Source: Metellina segmentata | Taxonomy: Eukaryota; Arthropoda; Arachnida; Araneae; Tetragnathidae | DNA: 64,000 nucleotides | Direction of reading: 5' to 3' | Assembly: GCA_947359465.1 (NCBI GenBank) | Contig: OX375881.1 | Span: forward strand, 118,664,738-118,728,737 | Shown: positions 21,642 through 33,800 of the stretch, in pieces | Numbering within the stretch: position 1 is the stretch's first letter | How the letters are laid out: each line of letters begins with the position of its first letter | Position numbers and translations under genes: made by a program | Notes under the pieces: model-generated | What the model saw: the letters and a program-made list of their open reading frames with translations, nothing else | Databases searched by the model: none | Told to the model about the DNA's origin: nothing

Positions 21642-24073
21642 CTAGCAGAAATACCCGGCTTTGCTCGGGTTGAATTAATAATATGTTGATTGAAAAGTCT
21701 TCAATTATTTTTCATAAAAGAATGCTAGCATCATTTAAGTGTACGGGGAAAAGCATTTATTAACAATTTAACTTCTCCGTCGCTTCTACAGTTTACTTCG
21801 GACGCAAATATGCATATATGCTGTATCCAACCATATAATACATTTCATATTCTTCACACTTCTGCTGAAATTGATTTTAAGTTTTCGAGTTCCCGTGTAT
21901 ATTCCCGTGCATTCAATTTCAGTAAAAATAACGAATTTTCGGTGGATTGTCTAGCACTTAGTTTATCTATGAATATGTTTTCATTGTGCCATTCTTTCAT
22001 CTAGTAAGCGATATTTTCGAATTTCATCATCAATATGAGAAGATAGTAAATTAAATTTTTACAGCATTCGTTAATAATTTAATTTGAAGCAAATGCACTT
22101 TTCCAGAAAATTCCATTCAGTGACATGTGGAATAACAGAGATTTTGTTTGAAATACATGTCATCAGAGTAGACAAATTAAACCCAATCGATAACAATTTT
22201 TTAATAAACAGAAGGTTGATTTTACAGCGCCCTTTTACAAAAAGAAAATCACTTTTAACGAACGATTCCCATGTATCTAAGTTGTGTAATAAATTGTTCA
22301 ATAAATTGTTGTTCAAAACTAAGTTGTTCAATAAATAGAGCAATCAACTTCGACTTTCTGTCTCTTAAGACATAAAATTTCAATTTTTCAAAATTACTGG
22401 TGGAGTGGTCGTTTACGGTAAGACGTTTGTCGCAAACTAATTTTTGTCGCCAAATCAAGATGGCGGCCGAATTCCGTAACAGCAGATAGGGTTGCCATAA
22501 CAAAAACGGCAGATGTTAAGAAAGGTGAAGCTTACCATATTTGGCGACAAATCGCCTTCTTACCTTGAACGACCACTCCACCAAATTACTTAGTGTGATA
22601 TTATTCCAAGATCAACTAAGTCTTGTTAAAAATTCCCGTTTCTCCAACACACATACAGTTTTAAATTGAACCCTTATAGTACTTTTTAAGATCAGAAATT
22701 TGGTTCCTAAATGGAAAGCACGTATCTATTTATAATGATAGATGTAGTTACTTGACTATTGCGTAAGCTTTCAATAACACCCATGAAACACGAAAAACAA
22801 ATGAAATTTATTTAATCGTCTTTCAAGGAAAAGCTATATCAAAAATTTTAAATATATTTTGAACTACAAAGTATGACTACCAGTTTTAAATTAACGTAAC
22901 CCATCTTATTTTAGTTATTTTTGAAATTTTTCAGGACATTTTAAAATAATAAATGCACACTTAAAAATATTTTGATTTGTAAATTTTATTTATTTTTTTT
23001 ACCTACACACTATTACGTATTCAACCAAAGATTTAACGAAAGTTGGTGGAAATATACATATACCACCATGAAATTACCCATGTCTAGTGATACTTTTCAG
23101 GAAATAAATAAATAAAATCCAACTCTTAAATAATATTTCTGGAATAGGTAATATACCGGAACACATAAGCAAACAGAAACAAAATTCCAATACTTAAAAA
23201 AGGCAGAATTCTGAAAAAGAAATCTGTTCTAGTATGTTGAAGTCCGATTTCCTGAATATATTCTAAAGCAAAACAATTAGACAAAAAACTTGAACAAAAT
23301 TGATAAAGACAATGATTAATAAGCAAAAAGAACACATATTTATAATACTTGGGAACCCTCAAATGTGACCGCAACCATCTCGTTTTCAACTCAAATACCC
23401 AAAAAAGGAATTATAAATCAAATTAAAAAATTAAACATTAATTCTGTGGTTGCCAGATACCGAGTAGCAAAATTACGCTTTTATGATCAATGAGTTGATC
23501 GTTTGGGCTTTTTGTGCTCCATTATAAAATTTAAGTAAATATAAAATTAAATGTTCTAAATATTCTTTCTTCATCAATCAAATATTTATAAATATTATTT
23601 TCATCAGAGAAAGAAGTAAAAATTCAGTTCAAACATGAATATTATAATTTAATTTATTTTAAGGAAATTGTTTTTCGATCAACACTGGTAAAGCAATCTG
23701 AGATGCGTATAGCAATCGTTTTATACTCAATGTTATTTCTATGGCGATTTCAAATTGATTTTGGCTTAGGCCTTTGGTCAATTTTAGGCCTCTTAGGATT
23801 CGAATTTTTCAAAATCCTTTCTTAGTGCACCCCTACCGTATAAGAAGAATCACCCTGCAAAATTTTCGGAAGAAAGATAATAATAATAGAACATCGCATT
23901 AAATTAATTTTAAAATTTTCAAGACTAAATTTTAAAAATCGGGCTGGTCTATAAAATCGCAAAAAAATTCGTACTACATGTGTGCCAAATTTCATTAGTC
24001 TGAATGCCATAAATTCGTCAGGGCACAACTTCGTGACACACACAAAAAAAACTTTACTTTATAATAGTAGAGA
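21642..24073 (-). mobile_element. Helitron (2.43 kb, minus strand)
   Basis: Read on the minus strand it starts TCTCTACTATTATAAAG after host A and ends with hairpin CCCGAGCAAAGCCGGG, then TATTTCTGCTAG, before host T. This is the canonical Helitron pattern (TC at 5', hairpin ~8 nt before CTAG at 3', A^T target, no duplication). No Rep/helicase frame was found, so it is non-autonomous. A 184-bp MITE is nested at 22399-22582. Confidence 0.75.
22399..22582. mobile_element. 184-bp MITE, 8-bp duplication
   Basis: Terminal repeats begin GGTGGAGTGGTCGTT and are inverted at the other end. The duplication AAATTACT is perfect (22391-22398 and 22583-22590). It sits inside the minus-strand Helitron. The 8-bp duplication suggests hAT or another 8-bp superfamily. 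Confidence 0.9.
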
Positions 24074-24480
24074 TGAGGATGATTTAAGTGCATTAACTCC
24101 TGCTCACTTTCTCATAGGCAGGTCAATTAATTCTATCGTTGAACCTGATTTAACTCAATTGAACGAATATGCCTTAAAAAGGTGGCAAAGGGTGACCCGT
24201 CTAGTACAACTCGTTTGGAATAAATGGCATCGTAACTACCTAAGTGAGTTACAACAATGTAACAAGTGGTTATTTAAAAAGGACAACGTGAAGGTCGGTG
24301 ACCTGGTCGTCCTCGTAGAGGACAACATGCCTACCTTCAAGTGGCCTTTAGGAAGAATAACAGAACTGCACCATGGTAATGATAACTTGATTAGAGAGTC
24401 GTGAAAGTGAGAACACAATATAGTGTGTACAAACGAGCCATCTCCCGCGTGTGTGTATTACCCATGCCAGATTGAAAGAA
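24074..24480 (+). pseudogene. BEL/Pao integrase C-terminal remnant
   Basis: Reads DEDDLSALTPAHFLIGRSIN then QRVTRLVQLVWNKWHRNYLS and VKVGDLVVLVEDNMPTFKWP, the conserved end of the BEL/Pao integrase with its DUF5641-like tail. It is open from 24074 to about 24404; a shift then continues to PMPD at about 24472. The catalytic core that should precede it (about 1 kb) is missing rather than merely split by the Helitron. Confidence 0.8.
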
Positions 24481-24578
24481 TTTATTTGTGTACTGTGTTT
24501 GTATAATTGTATTTTAAAAACTTGTAATCTTTTTTGTAGTTTTTGTTGAATGTCTCTTAAATTTCAACGGGGGGAGAA

Positions 24579-24770
24579 TGTCTACGCATGCTCTCCCTCA
24601 GTAGTGAAGAATTAGCCGATAGATGGCGCTGGTCCTATTTTTGTATATTCTGTTGCGGCCACGCCTGTGCCGCGAGTAGTATTCTCACTGTGTGTGGAGA
24701 ACAGTAAAGTTTTATACAGTTCACTTGCTTTTGTGTTGTGTTTCTGAGCTTTGTGATGTGTGTGTAACCA
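24579..24770 (+). repeat. BEL-1 3' LTR
   Basis: Begins TGTCTACGCATGC right after polypurine tract CGGGGGGAGAA and probably ends ...GTGTGTAACCA. The right edge is set only by the terminal CA and by where minus-strand gypsy-3 integrase starts, so it is approximate. No partner LTR lies within the window. Confidence 0.6.
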
Positions 24771-26806
24771 AAGCTTTTCCACCGGTCCATTACCTCTACA
24801 TACACCTGTTGTTATTGGAATGTGTGTGATATTTTTTTCTTGGCAATATTTTTGAAAATCTGCGGATGTAAAAGCTGAACCTTTATCAGAAATAATTCTC
24901 GATGGGTTCCCAAATGTGTCTTGCTGTCGTCTTAATTTTTCTAACGCGTCATGTGATTAAGTAGATTTTACCGGATATATCCAAAGAAATTTTGTAAAGG
25001 CATCAACGACAGTGAATATGTATTTGTAGTTTTTATGTGTTGATGGCAGTGGTCCTAGAAAATCAATGTGATAAGTGTCAACTGGTATATCTCCCTTTGG
25101 GATAGGATGTAGTAACCCTTCTTGTTTACCTGATTTTTTAGATGATAGTATACATTGCACACAATTGGAAATGACAGTCTCAACCACTTTCCTTATATTG
25201 GGAAAAAATAATTGTGTTTCACCAAATTTTCAGTTGTTTATACCAAAATGGCCTTTCGAGTGTTCAAGCGGAGCAATGTGTTTCTGCATGTCTTGTGGGA
25301 CTACTAAAAATTTTTGGTCATTGACCATTTTATACAGCACGTCCTGTTTTAATGTGTACTCTGAAGTTGAAGACTGTTTAAGCAGTTGTTTGATACTTTG
25401 TGTAAACTCGTCTTTTGTTTGTGCATCTTTGATTTTTTGTGTTAGCTCATCATGTCGTATTACCAAAACTGGGTAACGACTTAGGGCATCGACGTGGTGC
25501 ATTTGTTTAGCTGGCCTATGGAGTATTTCGTAGTCAAAATCTGCTAAGAAAAGGACCCATCTCGCTATTTTCGGTGGGATTTTCGCTATTTTCGGAACTT
25601 TTTAAGGGCTTCGACCATCGCTAAAACGTTTAATTGATAACTTGAATTTTTTTCCTCTTGAGGGGAAGTTTTACGACTCATATAGTGTATTGAATGAAAA
25701 TTTTTATCTGAATCCACTTGTAAAAGTATAGCCCCAAAGCCTTTCGTGCTTGCATCGCAATGCAGTTGTAATGGTGCTCCTTGTTCGTAAAGCTTAAGTA
25801 TGGGCTCTGATGACAGGGCTTGCTTCAAAGCAAGGAAAGCCCGTTTCTGCTCGTGATCAAAGTGAAATGGCACTTTGTCCCGTAAAAGGTCACTAAGAAG
25901 TCTGGCTATTATTGCAAAATCTTTGATGAATTTTCGAAAATATGAACTTAGCCCTAAAAAGGATTGGACATGTTTAATTGTTTTGGGCTCAGGAAAATTC
26001 AGTACCTCTTTTGTTTAGGCGTCAGAGGGACGTCTTGTACCGTTTTCAAGTATGTGTCCTAGAAAAGTTATTTTTCGTTGCAGGAAATTGCATTTTTTAA
26101 AATTAAATTCAAGTCCGTAGTCCGAAGAGACTTTGAAAACTTTTTAAGTTTGGCAACCCCTTCAATTTCGTTTTTGGAATTAATGATGATACCATACATG
26201 TAAATAATTACTGTTCCGTCAGCTAGAAGTTCCTTTAAAATAGATTGAATAAACTTTTAAAATACAGATGGAGAATTACATAATCCAAACGGAACTCTTT
26301 TAAACTCATATTGACCGTTATGCGTTGCAAAACTGGTATATTTAGAACTTTCAGGGCTGATTGGAATGTGGAAATATCCATTCTTAAGATCTAAATTACA
26401 AAAAACTAAGGCTCCCTGTAATTTGTCACAAATGTCCTCTGTAAGGGGTAGTGGAAATCTTTCTTATATGGTTTTAGTGTTAATCTTACGTTAATCAACA
26501 CAAATTCTCGTTGAATTATCCACTTTTTTAACTAACACTATTGGCGATGAATAATCTGAATTGCTCTCTGTAATAATTCCATCGTATAACCATTTCGATA
26601 TTTGTCAGTTAACTTCCTGCTTTTCAATTTCTGCTAACCGGCGTGGTCGCTTCGCTGTCGGAATATCATCAGAAAGAATTATTTTCATTTCCAAATTGGT
26701 TTGTTTGGATTTATTCGGTGTATATAAATTTATCAAACTTTGGAGCTCATTCCTCAAATTCAAATCGCGGATGTGCAAAGTATCAACTTCCTGTAAAGAC
26801 GCATCT
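24771..26806 (-). pseudogene. gypsy-3 Pol remnant (RT, RNase H, integrase)
   Basis: From right to left: linker ahead of RT (TLHIRDLNLRNELQSLINLY, PTAKRPRRLAEIEKQEVN), decayed RT with several stops (26600-25950), RNase H (QLHCDASTKGFGAILLQVD), MHHVDALSRYPVL, integrase zinc region (SNCVQCI), then TYHIDFLGPLPS, VDAFTKFLWIYP and RIISDKGSAFTS. Many stops and shifts. The final segment reads EKLW, past the last catalytic residue. Related to arthropod gypsy elements with a short RT-IN; no activity expected. Confidence 0.8.
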
Positions 26807-26807
26807 A

Positions 26808-28368
26808 CAGTGTGTATCGAAATGATAGGTCCACCCGCATTTTTCAAAATTTCGGCTCTTAATTGCGAATAAGAGTCACTTTTTTTGGTGGAGATATTTA
26901 TACAATAATCGTTATAACTATTTAGGAAGCAATTTATTAAAAATAAATAATTCATTTTTATTTTACGCAAATTTTCATTTTGAGATTGTTTTGAAAAGAT
27001 AGGTCCACCTTTACAAATCTTTGCACCGAAACGTTTATTTCCACAAAATTTGCATAAATATCACAGTTTAGTCTTACTGCGGGATTACGCTGGCTGCTGT
27101 GGAGGTATTTAAGCAGATTTGAACATCACGTTGCAATCAAATGAAATGGGTCGTCGTTGCAGTCTTTCGCTGATTGAGCGGGGGAAAATTGATGCATTTA
27201 AGAAGTGTGTAAATTGAATAGAGGCACAGCTAAACTTTTAAACAGATCGCATAATGTTGTAAACAATTTTGTGCCACTTGGAAATGCTTATGGCGCTAAA
27301 AAATCATCTGGGCGGCCATCAAGAGTGACACCTCGACAAAGAAGAAGTATCGTAAAGGATTTAAAATCTGAAAATACGAGCTTATCCACTTTGGCCAGGC
27401 AACAAAACCCTCTAATATCAAAATCTACGGTCCATAGAGTGGTAAAGCAGTTCGGCAATTTAGTTCACTGGAAGAGGAAAGCGGCTCCGAAATTAACTAA
27501 AGAGCATAAGAAAAGCGATTGAAATTTGCAGAGGAAGTGATGTCCTGGAAAGAAGACTGCCATCGAGTAATATTCAGTGATGAAAAAAAATTCAACCTGG
27601 ATGGTCCAGATGGCTAGCTGTATTACTGGCATGACCTGCGTAGTGATGGAGAGATATTCTCGAAGAGGCAAGCTGGCGGTGGTTCCGTTATGGTATGGGC
27701 CGGATTAGGACGTACAGGAAAAACTGATATAGCATTTGTAGACAATCGTTTGAATGCTGCAGCCTACCTACAGCTGCTTGAACAATATTTTCTTCCACAA
27801 TTAGAGCACATTGGAGGCCCTTTCTTTATGTTCCAACAGGACAATGCTTCTGTACATACTGCAAAGTCCACTTTTGAATGGTTTCTGGATAATGGTGTAC
27901 ATATTATCGATTGGCCACCTTGCAGCCCCGACCTGAATCCGGTAAAAAACATATGGGCCTTACTCGCAAGAGCAGTGTATGCAGGCGGAAGACAGTACAG
28001 CTGTACTACAGACTTAAAAAACGCTATTTCCTCCGAATGGGCAAAAATCGAGACGAACTCTTTACAAAAACTTGTAGAAACTATGCCGAATAGAATTTAT
28101 GAGCTCATTCTGAAAAACGGTGGAACAATTTCGTATTAGTTGAACACTAATTCGATGTTTGGTTCAGTGGACCTATCTTTTTGAAACAGCTGTTTCACAT
28201 AATTTTTGTCTTCCGTATAATTCCTATGATTTGTATATTATTTATGCATAATTTTTTCATTGTATGAACTAACGTAGTTTATAAAATAGTACTTTGTACA
28301 CAATAAAACTTTTTTTACCAACATAACTTTCGATTTTACTAGTGGACCTATCATTTCGATACACACTG
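26808..28368 (+). mobile_element. Tc1-like transposon with IR/DR ends
   Basis: Outer repeats CAGTGTGTATCGAAATGATA (inverted at 28349-28368) are flanked by TA (26806-26807, 28369-28370). A second copy of the core (AAAAGATAGGTCCAC) lies about 170 bp inside each end, near 26994 and inverted near 28175. Paired direct repeats within long inverted ends are the IR/DR arrangement of some Tc1 elements. The element interrupts gypsy-3. Confidence 0.9.
27146..28139 (+). pseudogene. Tc1/Tc3-like transposase, frameshifted
   Basis: Starts MGRRCSLSLIERGKIDAF with a helix-turn-helix; a frameshift near 27208 leads into 27205-27522 (AKLLNRSHNVVNNF, SGRPSRVTPRQRRSIVKDL). Another shift leads to the DDE domain: VIFSDEKKFNLDGPDG, an in-frame TAG, MVWAGLGRTGKTDIAF, FQQDNASVHTA, and SPDLNPVKNIW. 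The family has NPxEN at the last site; this copy has Lys in place of the catalytic Glu. At least two shifts, one stop and one lost catalytic residue make it inactive. Confidence 0.9.
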
Positions 28369-28617
28369 TATAGTGATTTGTTGCAGTTTCCGCTGCGAAT
28401 CGAATCCTGAATTTGTTTTTGTATAGTTTCGTTTGATATGCAAGAATTTTTTATAGCTTCTTTGTCAGCTGTGATTTCGTGGATTCGGTGGGGTTCTTTT
28501 TTTAGATTGTTGAATATGTTCGGGGAATAATGAAGTCCTCACATAAATTTTTGCTAACCGCTACGGAAATTGTTATAGTATTTGTAGGGTTATTGGGTGA
28601 TGCTAAAGAAAGATTTG

Positions 28618-29028
28618 TTATTTTTGGCCTCTTAACGTAATAGAACTTTCGTATTTCGTTTCTGGGGGGAGGTGTGATTCTTTAATACAGCATATTATGG
28701 TTCCATTATCTATGAGGGTTTTAAATTTTTCCCCGTTAGCCAAAATGTTTTCGTATTGTAATGTATTGACGCATTCCTTTCGTTTCTGTGATTTGTGGCT
28801 TCCGATTTCATTTACAGGGTTGTTGTGATTAAATCTCGGATTATCTGGTCTAGGTGAGTTTCGGTTGTAAAATTCTCGCGTTGGATTGTTTTGTCTTCGA
28901 AACTGTTCGTGTGGTGTTTGTCTATAATGGTTGTTGTCTGCTTGACTGTTGCACTGGACACGTTCGTTGAGGCGGGGAAATTGGCCTATTGCTTCTGTTT
29001 TGGCACGCCGGTGAGTTGCACGGAACAC
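28618..29028 (-). pseudogene. gypsy-3 Gag end and protease start
   Basis: Asn/Arg/Pro-rich tail (NPTREFYNRNSPRPDNPRF) followed by FKTLIDNGTIICCIK. The position matches a retropepsin D-T/S-G-A motif, here D-N-G, so the active-site triad is altered. It continues past a stop toward 28373, where the Tc1-like insertion interrupts it. Confidence 0.6.
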
Positions 29029-29320
29029 GTTAGTTGAGGCGGGGGAATCGGCCTCATGCTTTTTTTTTTGGCTGTAGAACTTCGTATTTGAAGTTCAGAA
29101 CCGGTTGAGCCCCAGATTGGTTCGAGTGTGTCTAGGGTGTTGATGGATGAAGACGAGAACTAGTCTGGTTCAAAACAATAACGATATATTCTATGATTGA
29201 GCATACAGCTTTAGGCTCTTAAGCCTAATTAAAATAGACATTGAACGAACATGTCGATGAGAGCTTCGCAGTTGGTGACTTCGCTCTTTTTCTCCACTAC
29301 TCTGCTCTGCTCGTTGCACC

Positions 29321-29857
29321 TAGAATGCTAATATAATAAGAGTGGCGACAAGGGACCAAATTTGGCCCAATGCGCATGAGCGGCAGCCCTTTTCTACCAG
29401 AATCGTCTCAAAGAAGATTGCTGGGCGAATTAATATATCATTTCAAGGAGAACAAAAAGCATATGATTGTTGTAATAGGGATACATTCGGTATAAATAAA
29501 TCATATAAACGTTCAATTACATGCGTATTTGATGAGATGGATCATACAATGCGGTAACTTAGATTGCGGGAAACGGCACGTTGTTCAAAAAAAGCTATTT
29601 ACTTAAAAAGTCTTCAAATTTATACTGACAAAACACAAAATAATAATAAATAAACATTCTAGAACACGAAATGGAACATGAATAAGCTATATTTTCTTTT
29701 TTATTTAATGTACACACGTTTTTCTCGAACACACAAAAAGTTCCCATGTTAAGTCTACGGAAGCTAGGAAAAGACTGCCTCGGGCGGTAGAAAAGGTCTC
29801 TAAGCCAATCAGAAAGTATTTCCCGTATGTCGCCACTCTTATTATATAGGCACTCTA
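29321..29857. mobile_element. 537-bp MITE, 8-bp duplication GTTGCACC
   Basis: Ends TAGAATGCTAATATAATAAG and, inverted, TAGAGTGCCTATATAATAAG, both continuing AGTGGCGACA. GTTGCACC flanks it at 29313-29320 and 29858-29865. No coding. The 8-bp duplication and TAG start fit a hAT-like family. Confidence 0.88.
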
Positions 29858-29989
29858 GTTGCACCTGCACTCCGTCTTAAGTACTCCGTGGCGCTGGCAT
29901 CGCTACGAGTGTCGCCACTGTTCAAGTGGTTTGATGGATAGGGGTTCGAGTATGTTACATAAATCATTAGGCTTATTTATAAAGAAGTT

Positions 29990-30380
29990 ATCGAGGTGCT
30001 GTCTGACAGTCTCTGCTGTGTTAAAGTATGGGGTACCCGTACATTGTAGCGACATGCATATACAAACTTCTTCAGATGATCATGAACTGTACTCTTTGGA
30101 ATATTTAGACTGCGTGGTAGTTCCTGAACTGTGTAACGTGTATTTTCAGCGATAGCATCTTTTAATAGGTCCTCGTTTACAGATGATGGTCGTCCTGAGC
30201 GGGCATCATCTTCGAGAGTGAAATTTCTACGATTAAATTTAATAAACCACCTTCGAACTGTGGCTCAGAAACAGCACTTTGTCCATATACAGCACACATT
30301 TAAGGAGCAGTCTGACTAACATTTTTTCCTTCCTTAAAATAAAAGAGCATATGACGAAAATGAGCTTTCTGGTTCTCCAT
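29990..30380 (-). pseudogene. mariner transposase N-terminal fragment
   Basis: Minus-strand start MENQKAHFRHMLFYFKEGKN, then CAVYGQSAVSE, then in another frame RRWFIKFNRRNFTLEDDARS and SLNIPKSTVHDHL. This is the paired helix-turn-helix and linker of mariner (SETMAR-like) transposases. It is cut before the catalytic domain and has several shifts. Confidence 0.75.
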
Positions 30381-30891
30381 TCTTAGCACTGCAGTGAAAC
30401 AAAAATTATGCCACAACACATGCTATAATTATGCAGTGAAGGCAGAAAAGACCGTAATAATAAAGCTAGCTTCGATTTGAAAACGCGAACGTTCTGGATA
30501 ACCCAATACAATAAACTCCTAATAACAAGAACCTCGTGAACACGAATTTGTACTTAGGTCGAAGTTTAGTCAAAGTTCCACACTTCTCCCCCTTTCCTGA
30601 AACATAAAATTAATATAGGCTTTTCTCTCTCGTTAATTTGAACGATTAATTCCAACATATTCCCCGGTCCTTTGAGTAAACACAATGGGCGCCCGGAAGA
30701 AGGGGCAAGAGGGCTGTTAACGCTCTGGCTTGTGGATTTCGTATACATATATACATGTACATGCGCGTGTGTACATATTGTTTTGCCCACCCCCTGGAAA
30801 GTGTAAGTAGTAAGTACATGTTTCGCCTCCCCCTGGAATAAATTCTGCAGGCGCCAATGGTGTACCCTCTGTTATTTTTACGACTACAGCA
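30381..30891. other. Unassigned stretch
   Basis: No protein family recognised. It has purine/pyrimidine-rich parts and an alternating CATATATACATGTACATGCG segment near 30745. The bases next to 30899 continue the BEL-2 flank beyond the neighbouring transposon. Confidence 0.4.
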
Positions 30892-30899
30892 CTGTCCAA

Positions 30900-33800
30900 T
30901 AGGGTGGAGCGAAAAACACGAATTTCGGAAATCGAAAACGCCTATGGTGGGAATAGTTGGGGACTACCATGCTTATTAATAATACAAAATATGAGCTAAA
31001 TCAATTAATATCTTCAAGTGCCAAAATCGCTTTGAAATTTCGAGAGAGAGAGAGAGAGAAATGTTGCTAATTTTTTCACAAAAATAATAATAACGCATTT
31101 AAAAAACTTAATACATCTTATTTAAAGGCATAGGTGAGTGAAATGAACTTCTCTGCGTGTAAAAAAAAGTTTTTCACGTAACATTATGCCGGAAAATAAA
31201 AAATTTCCCCTTTTTTTAGAGCGCCATCACACGCGTCTCCACTCCGCTCAATAGACTCATCATTGCGACCACGCGTTTACACAGGCGCTTCCCCTTGTAG
31301 ACCTTCGCTGTTTTTGCATTATGAAAACAACCCAGAACTCAGCAAGAGGAGGTAGCTGCATAACAAGTTCCACCCCCCCAAAAAAAAAAAAAAAAAAAAA
31401 AAAACATTTCAATTTAAGTTACTAACTTACCCTAACAAATTAAACTGAAGTTAGTGGCAAGTGGTTTAGCTTAAAAGTGGTTGATATTGGCTTTTGGTTT
31501 CAAATCTTGGTAAAGCAAGTCTGGAAGCAATTCTTGACCGAATAAATCCATCTCGTGCTTTTGTACCACATACTGTACTATATGCTTCAGTTACTAATTT
31601 AACGCAACGTTCTACTGCTTGTGAATGGCATGGAAAGTTAAACATGTTACTATTGGTTGGAACGTCTAGAATCATAGACTTGAGTTGATCATCAGAAAGA
31701 GATACTGTGAATGGTGGATCTGTAATGGAATTTGATTGCCATTCAACTAGATTTATGTAATCGTCTGCTTCGAAGTTTAACTTGGGAATTTTAAACTCGC
31801 GATTATTCTTTTCAACTTTTTTTTTGTCTTAATTTTAAATTCTTCTAAGGCTCAATTCTCTGCCGTGTTTTTGATCATCAGCTAACATTGCCAAAATAAT
31901 ATTTCCTGGATGGGCATAATAAGCATTTCTTTGCAAAGTTAGATCTACTACAATTTTTAAATCCTCAGGCAAAAATCTCGATTTATTTAAAATATGGTAA
32001 AAATGAAGACTCCCGTACCAACATGATGACTGACTTTTAATTTTAAACCACACATATGAATGTACCTTCACAACATACTCTGTTGATATTTTCAAGTTAT
32101 GGGTTGGATCTTCTGTTGAAACATATAACCTTAAAATTATATTTGTCGTCGTCAATCCATCTGGAATGATTAAATTTTCCTGGATCATTTTGTGACAAGC
32201 TTAATGGAATATATTTATTTGATATCCCTGTGCACATTTCGTAAAGTTATAGTTAATCAGTGCTAAGATCCTCCAGGATAATATTTGGTAAAGTTATTTC
32301 TATCTTTTCAAAGTTTGTTAAAGGCAATTTTTCACAAGATTCTAACATTTTTCCAATTTCTCCTATGTATCCTTTTGGTCCAGTGGCTTTCCCTTCTAAA
32401 TGTTGCAACAAATGACGTAAAGGTAGCTGGGTAGCTTATTTGTATGTAATAAACAATTAAACCAATGCACAGAACGTCCTAAAAAGAGCTCGATATGTCG
32501 AATGACTCCATTTTTTAAACATGCATTTACCACTGTACCATCACAACCAACGACTTGCATCTTAGAAAATCGATATTTTTCTTCAAAAAAGTTAAAATAC
32601 TTGTTTTAATATTTTGAGAAGAGCCAGTCGTAGGAGTGACATGTCCCATATATTTTGATCTTGGTTCTAGTATTAGAACGATATGTTCTTTTGTTACCGT
32701 CTTTCTAGAAATCCTTTCTCTTTCTTTAATCATTACTAAAGATTAATAATTTCGCTCATCAAAATATATTCCATATTCTGATAAAGAGGTAGTTTCTCAT
32801 TTTTCCTTTTCAGGTAGCTGCGGGTCTTTATCCTTTCTCTTCTAATTTTACTACGATCAACTATGTTTGAAGAATCACACTGGGAAATTTTTCCCATATC
32901 CTTCAAAGCAGCATTTATTAGAATTGCTGCCGATCTATTGGAAAAACCAATTCTGTCACAAGCCTGAGCTACATTTGAAAGTACAGTTATCGTTTGTAAA
33001 GTTGAAGAAGAATTATTATCAATGATTGTGTTTATAGTGTCATTAGAATTCTTAAGCAAATTAAAACTCAAAGTAGCTTCCGTAATAGAGGGCGAGAGTA
33101 TTTTGGATTGTTTTCCTTTACAATCTTTGAGCTGAACGTTTTGGCTCTATGCTTCTCTTTCTTTGCGCTGCAATCTTTTCTTTAATCATTCTGCTGGTTT
33201 TAATGTCAACATTTCCAATGACCATTTTTCGAAATGTCTTTTGATCTGTTAAAAAAGCTCTTTAAGCAATAGGTACTTTCATTTTGAAAGTACAATTGAG
33301 AAAGTTCTTACATTTACATATGCTAATATCAAATAGATTTTTTTCTGCTGATTCCCTGAAGGACACAACTTTTTTCGAGAAATATAGTTTGACAGTATTT
33401 TTTAATAGTTTCTTAATATTTCTATGTGCTTTATGGTATTTTTTCAGCATATAAACTATTTGTTGGTTTGTTAAAGTTCGAATCGAACTTTTCTCCCATA
33501 ATCCTTTATGCTCTTTAATTAAAATTAAACATACATCAGCCACATACTAGCATCTCTTTGTAAATCTTTCTGTATGTAAAGATAATACTTTATAACATCT
33601 GCATATGTTGGAAGCATGTTAGGCTTCATTATTTCAGCCATTCCAAACACGGGACATACATCTACTGATCGTGTCCTAGGCATTTCGACTAATTCACAGA
33701 ACCGTGTATCTTTAACAAACCAAACAAAAACAAAACTGAACTTAAAAATTAAAATTCTATACAAAAAATATATAAAATAAGTAAAAATAAACAGTAAAAT

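Larger units (their letters stand above)
7131..24770 (+). mobile_element. BEL/Pao LTR retrotransposon (BEL-1), shredded by nested insertions
   Basis: Host element of a nest. Pieces in order: gag (7131-7257, 7878-9003), protease start (13311-13529), a short stub (18573-18614), reverse transcriptase/RNase H (19500-21641), integrase C-terminus (24074-24480), polypurine tract (24567-24577) and 3' LTR (24579-~24770). The intervals are a Helitron, gypsy-1, gypsy-2, a MITE and a second Helitron. The 5' LTR is not visible; the two-gene transposon to the left may have inserted into this element, or the 5' end may be lost. The integrase catalytic core is absent. Confidence 0.75.
24771..29320 (-). mobile_element. 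Ty3/gypsy element (gypsy-3), decayed and truncated
   Basis: A minus-strand element whose pol ends abruptly at the third catalytic position of integrase (GNGPVEKLW), exactly where the BEL-1 LTR stops, suggesting BEL-1 landed in it. A Tc1-like transposon splits it between protease and RT (26808-28368). A candidate primer-binding site TGGGGCTCAACCGG (minus strand, near 29112-29098) marks the start of the internal region; its 5' LTR would lie to the right and be interrupted by the 29321 MITE. LTR limits were not determined. Confidence 0.7.

Noticed and set aside
26605..26970. Single gypsy protein of 121 codons
   Set aside because: The frame crosses the left end of the Tc1-like element; only the part below 26806 is gypsy-3.
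31381..31404. Poly(A) run as a retroposon tail
   Set aside because: Preceded by a C run and lying just inside the TIR of a DNA transposon, with no retroposed sequence before it.
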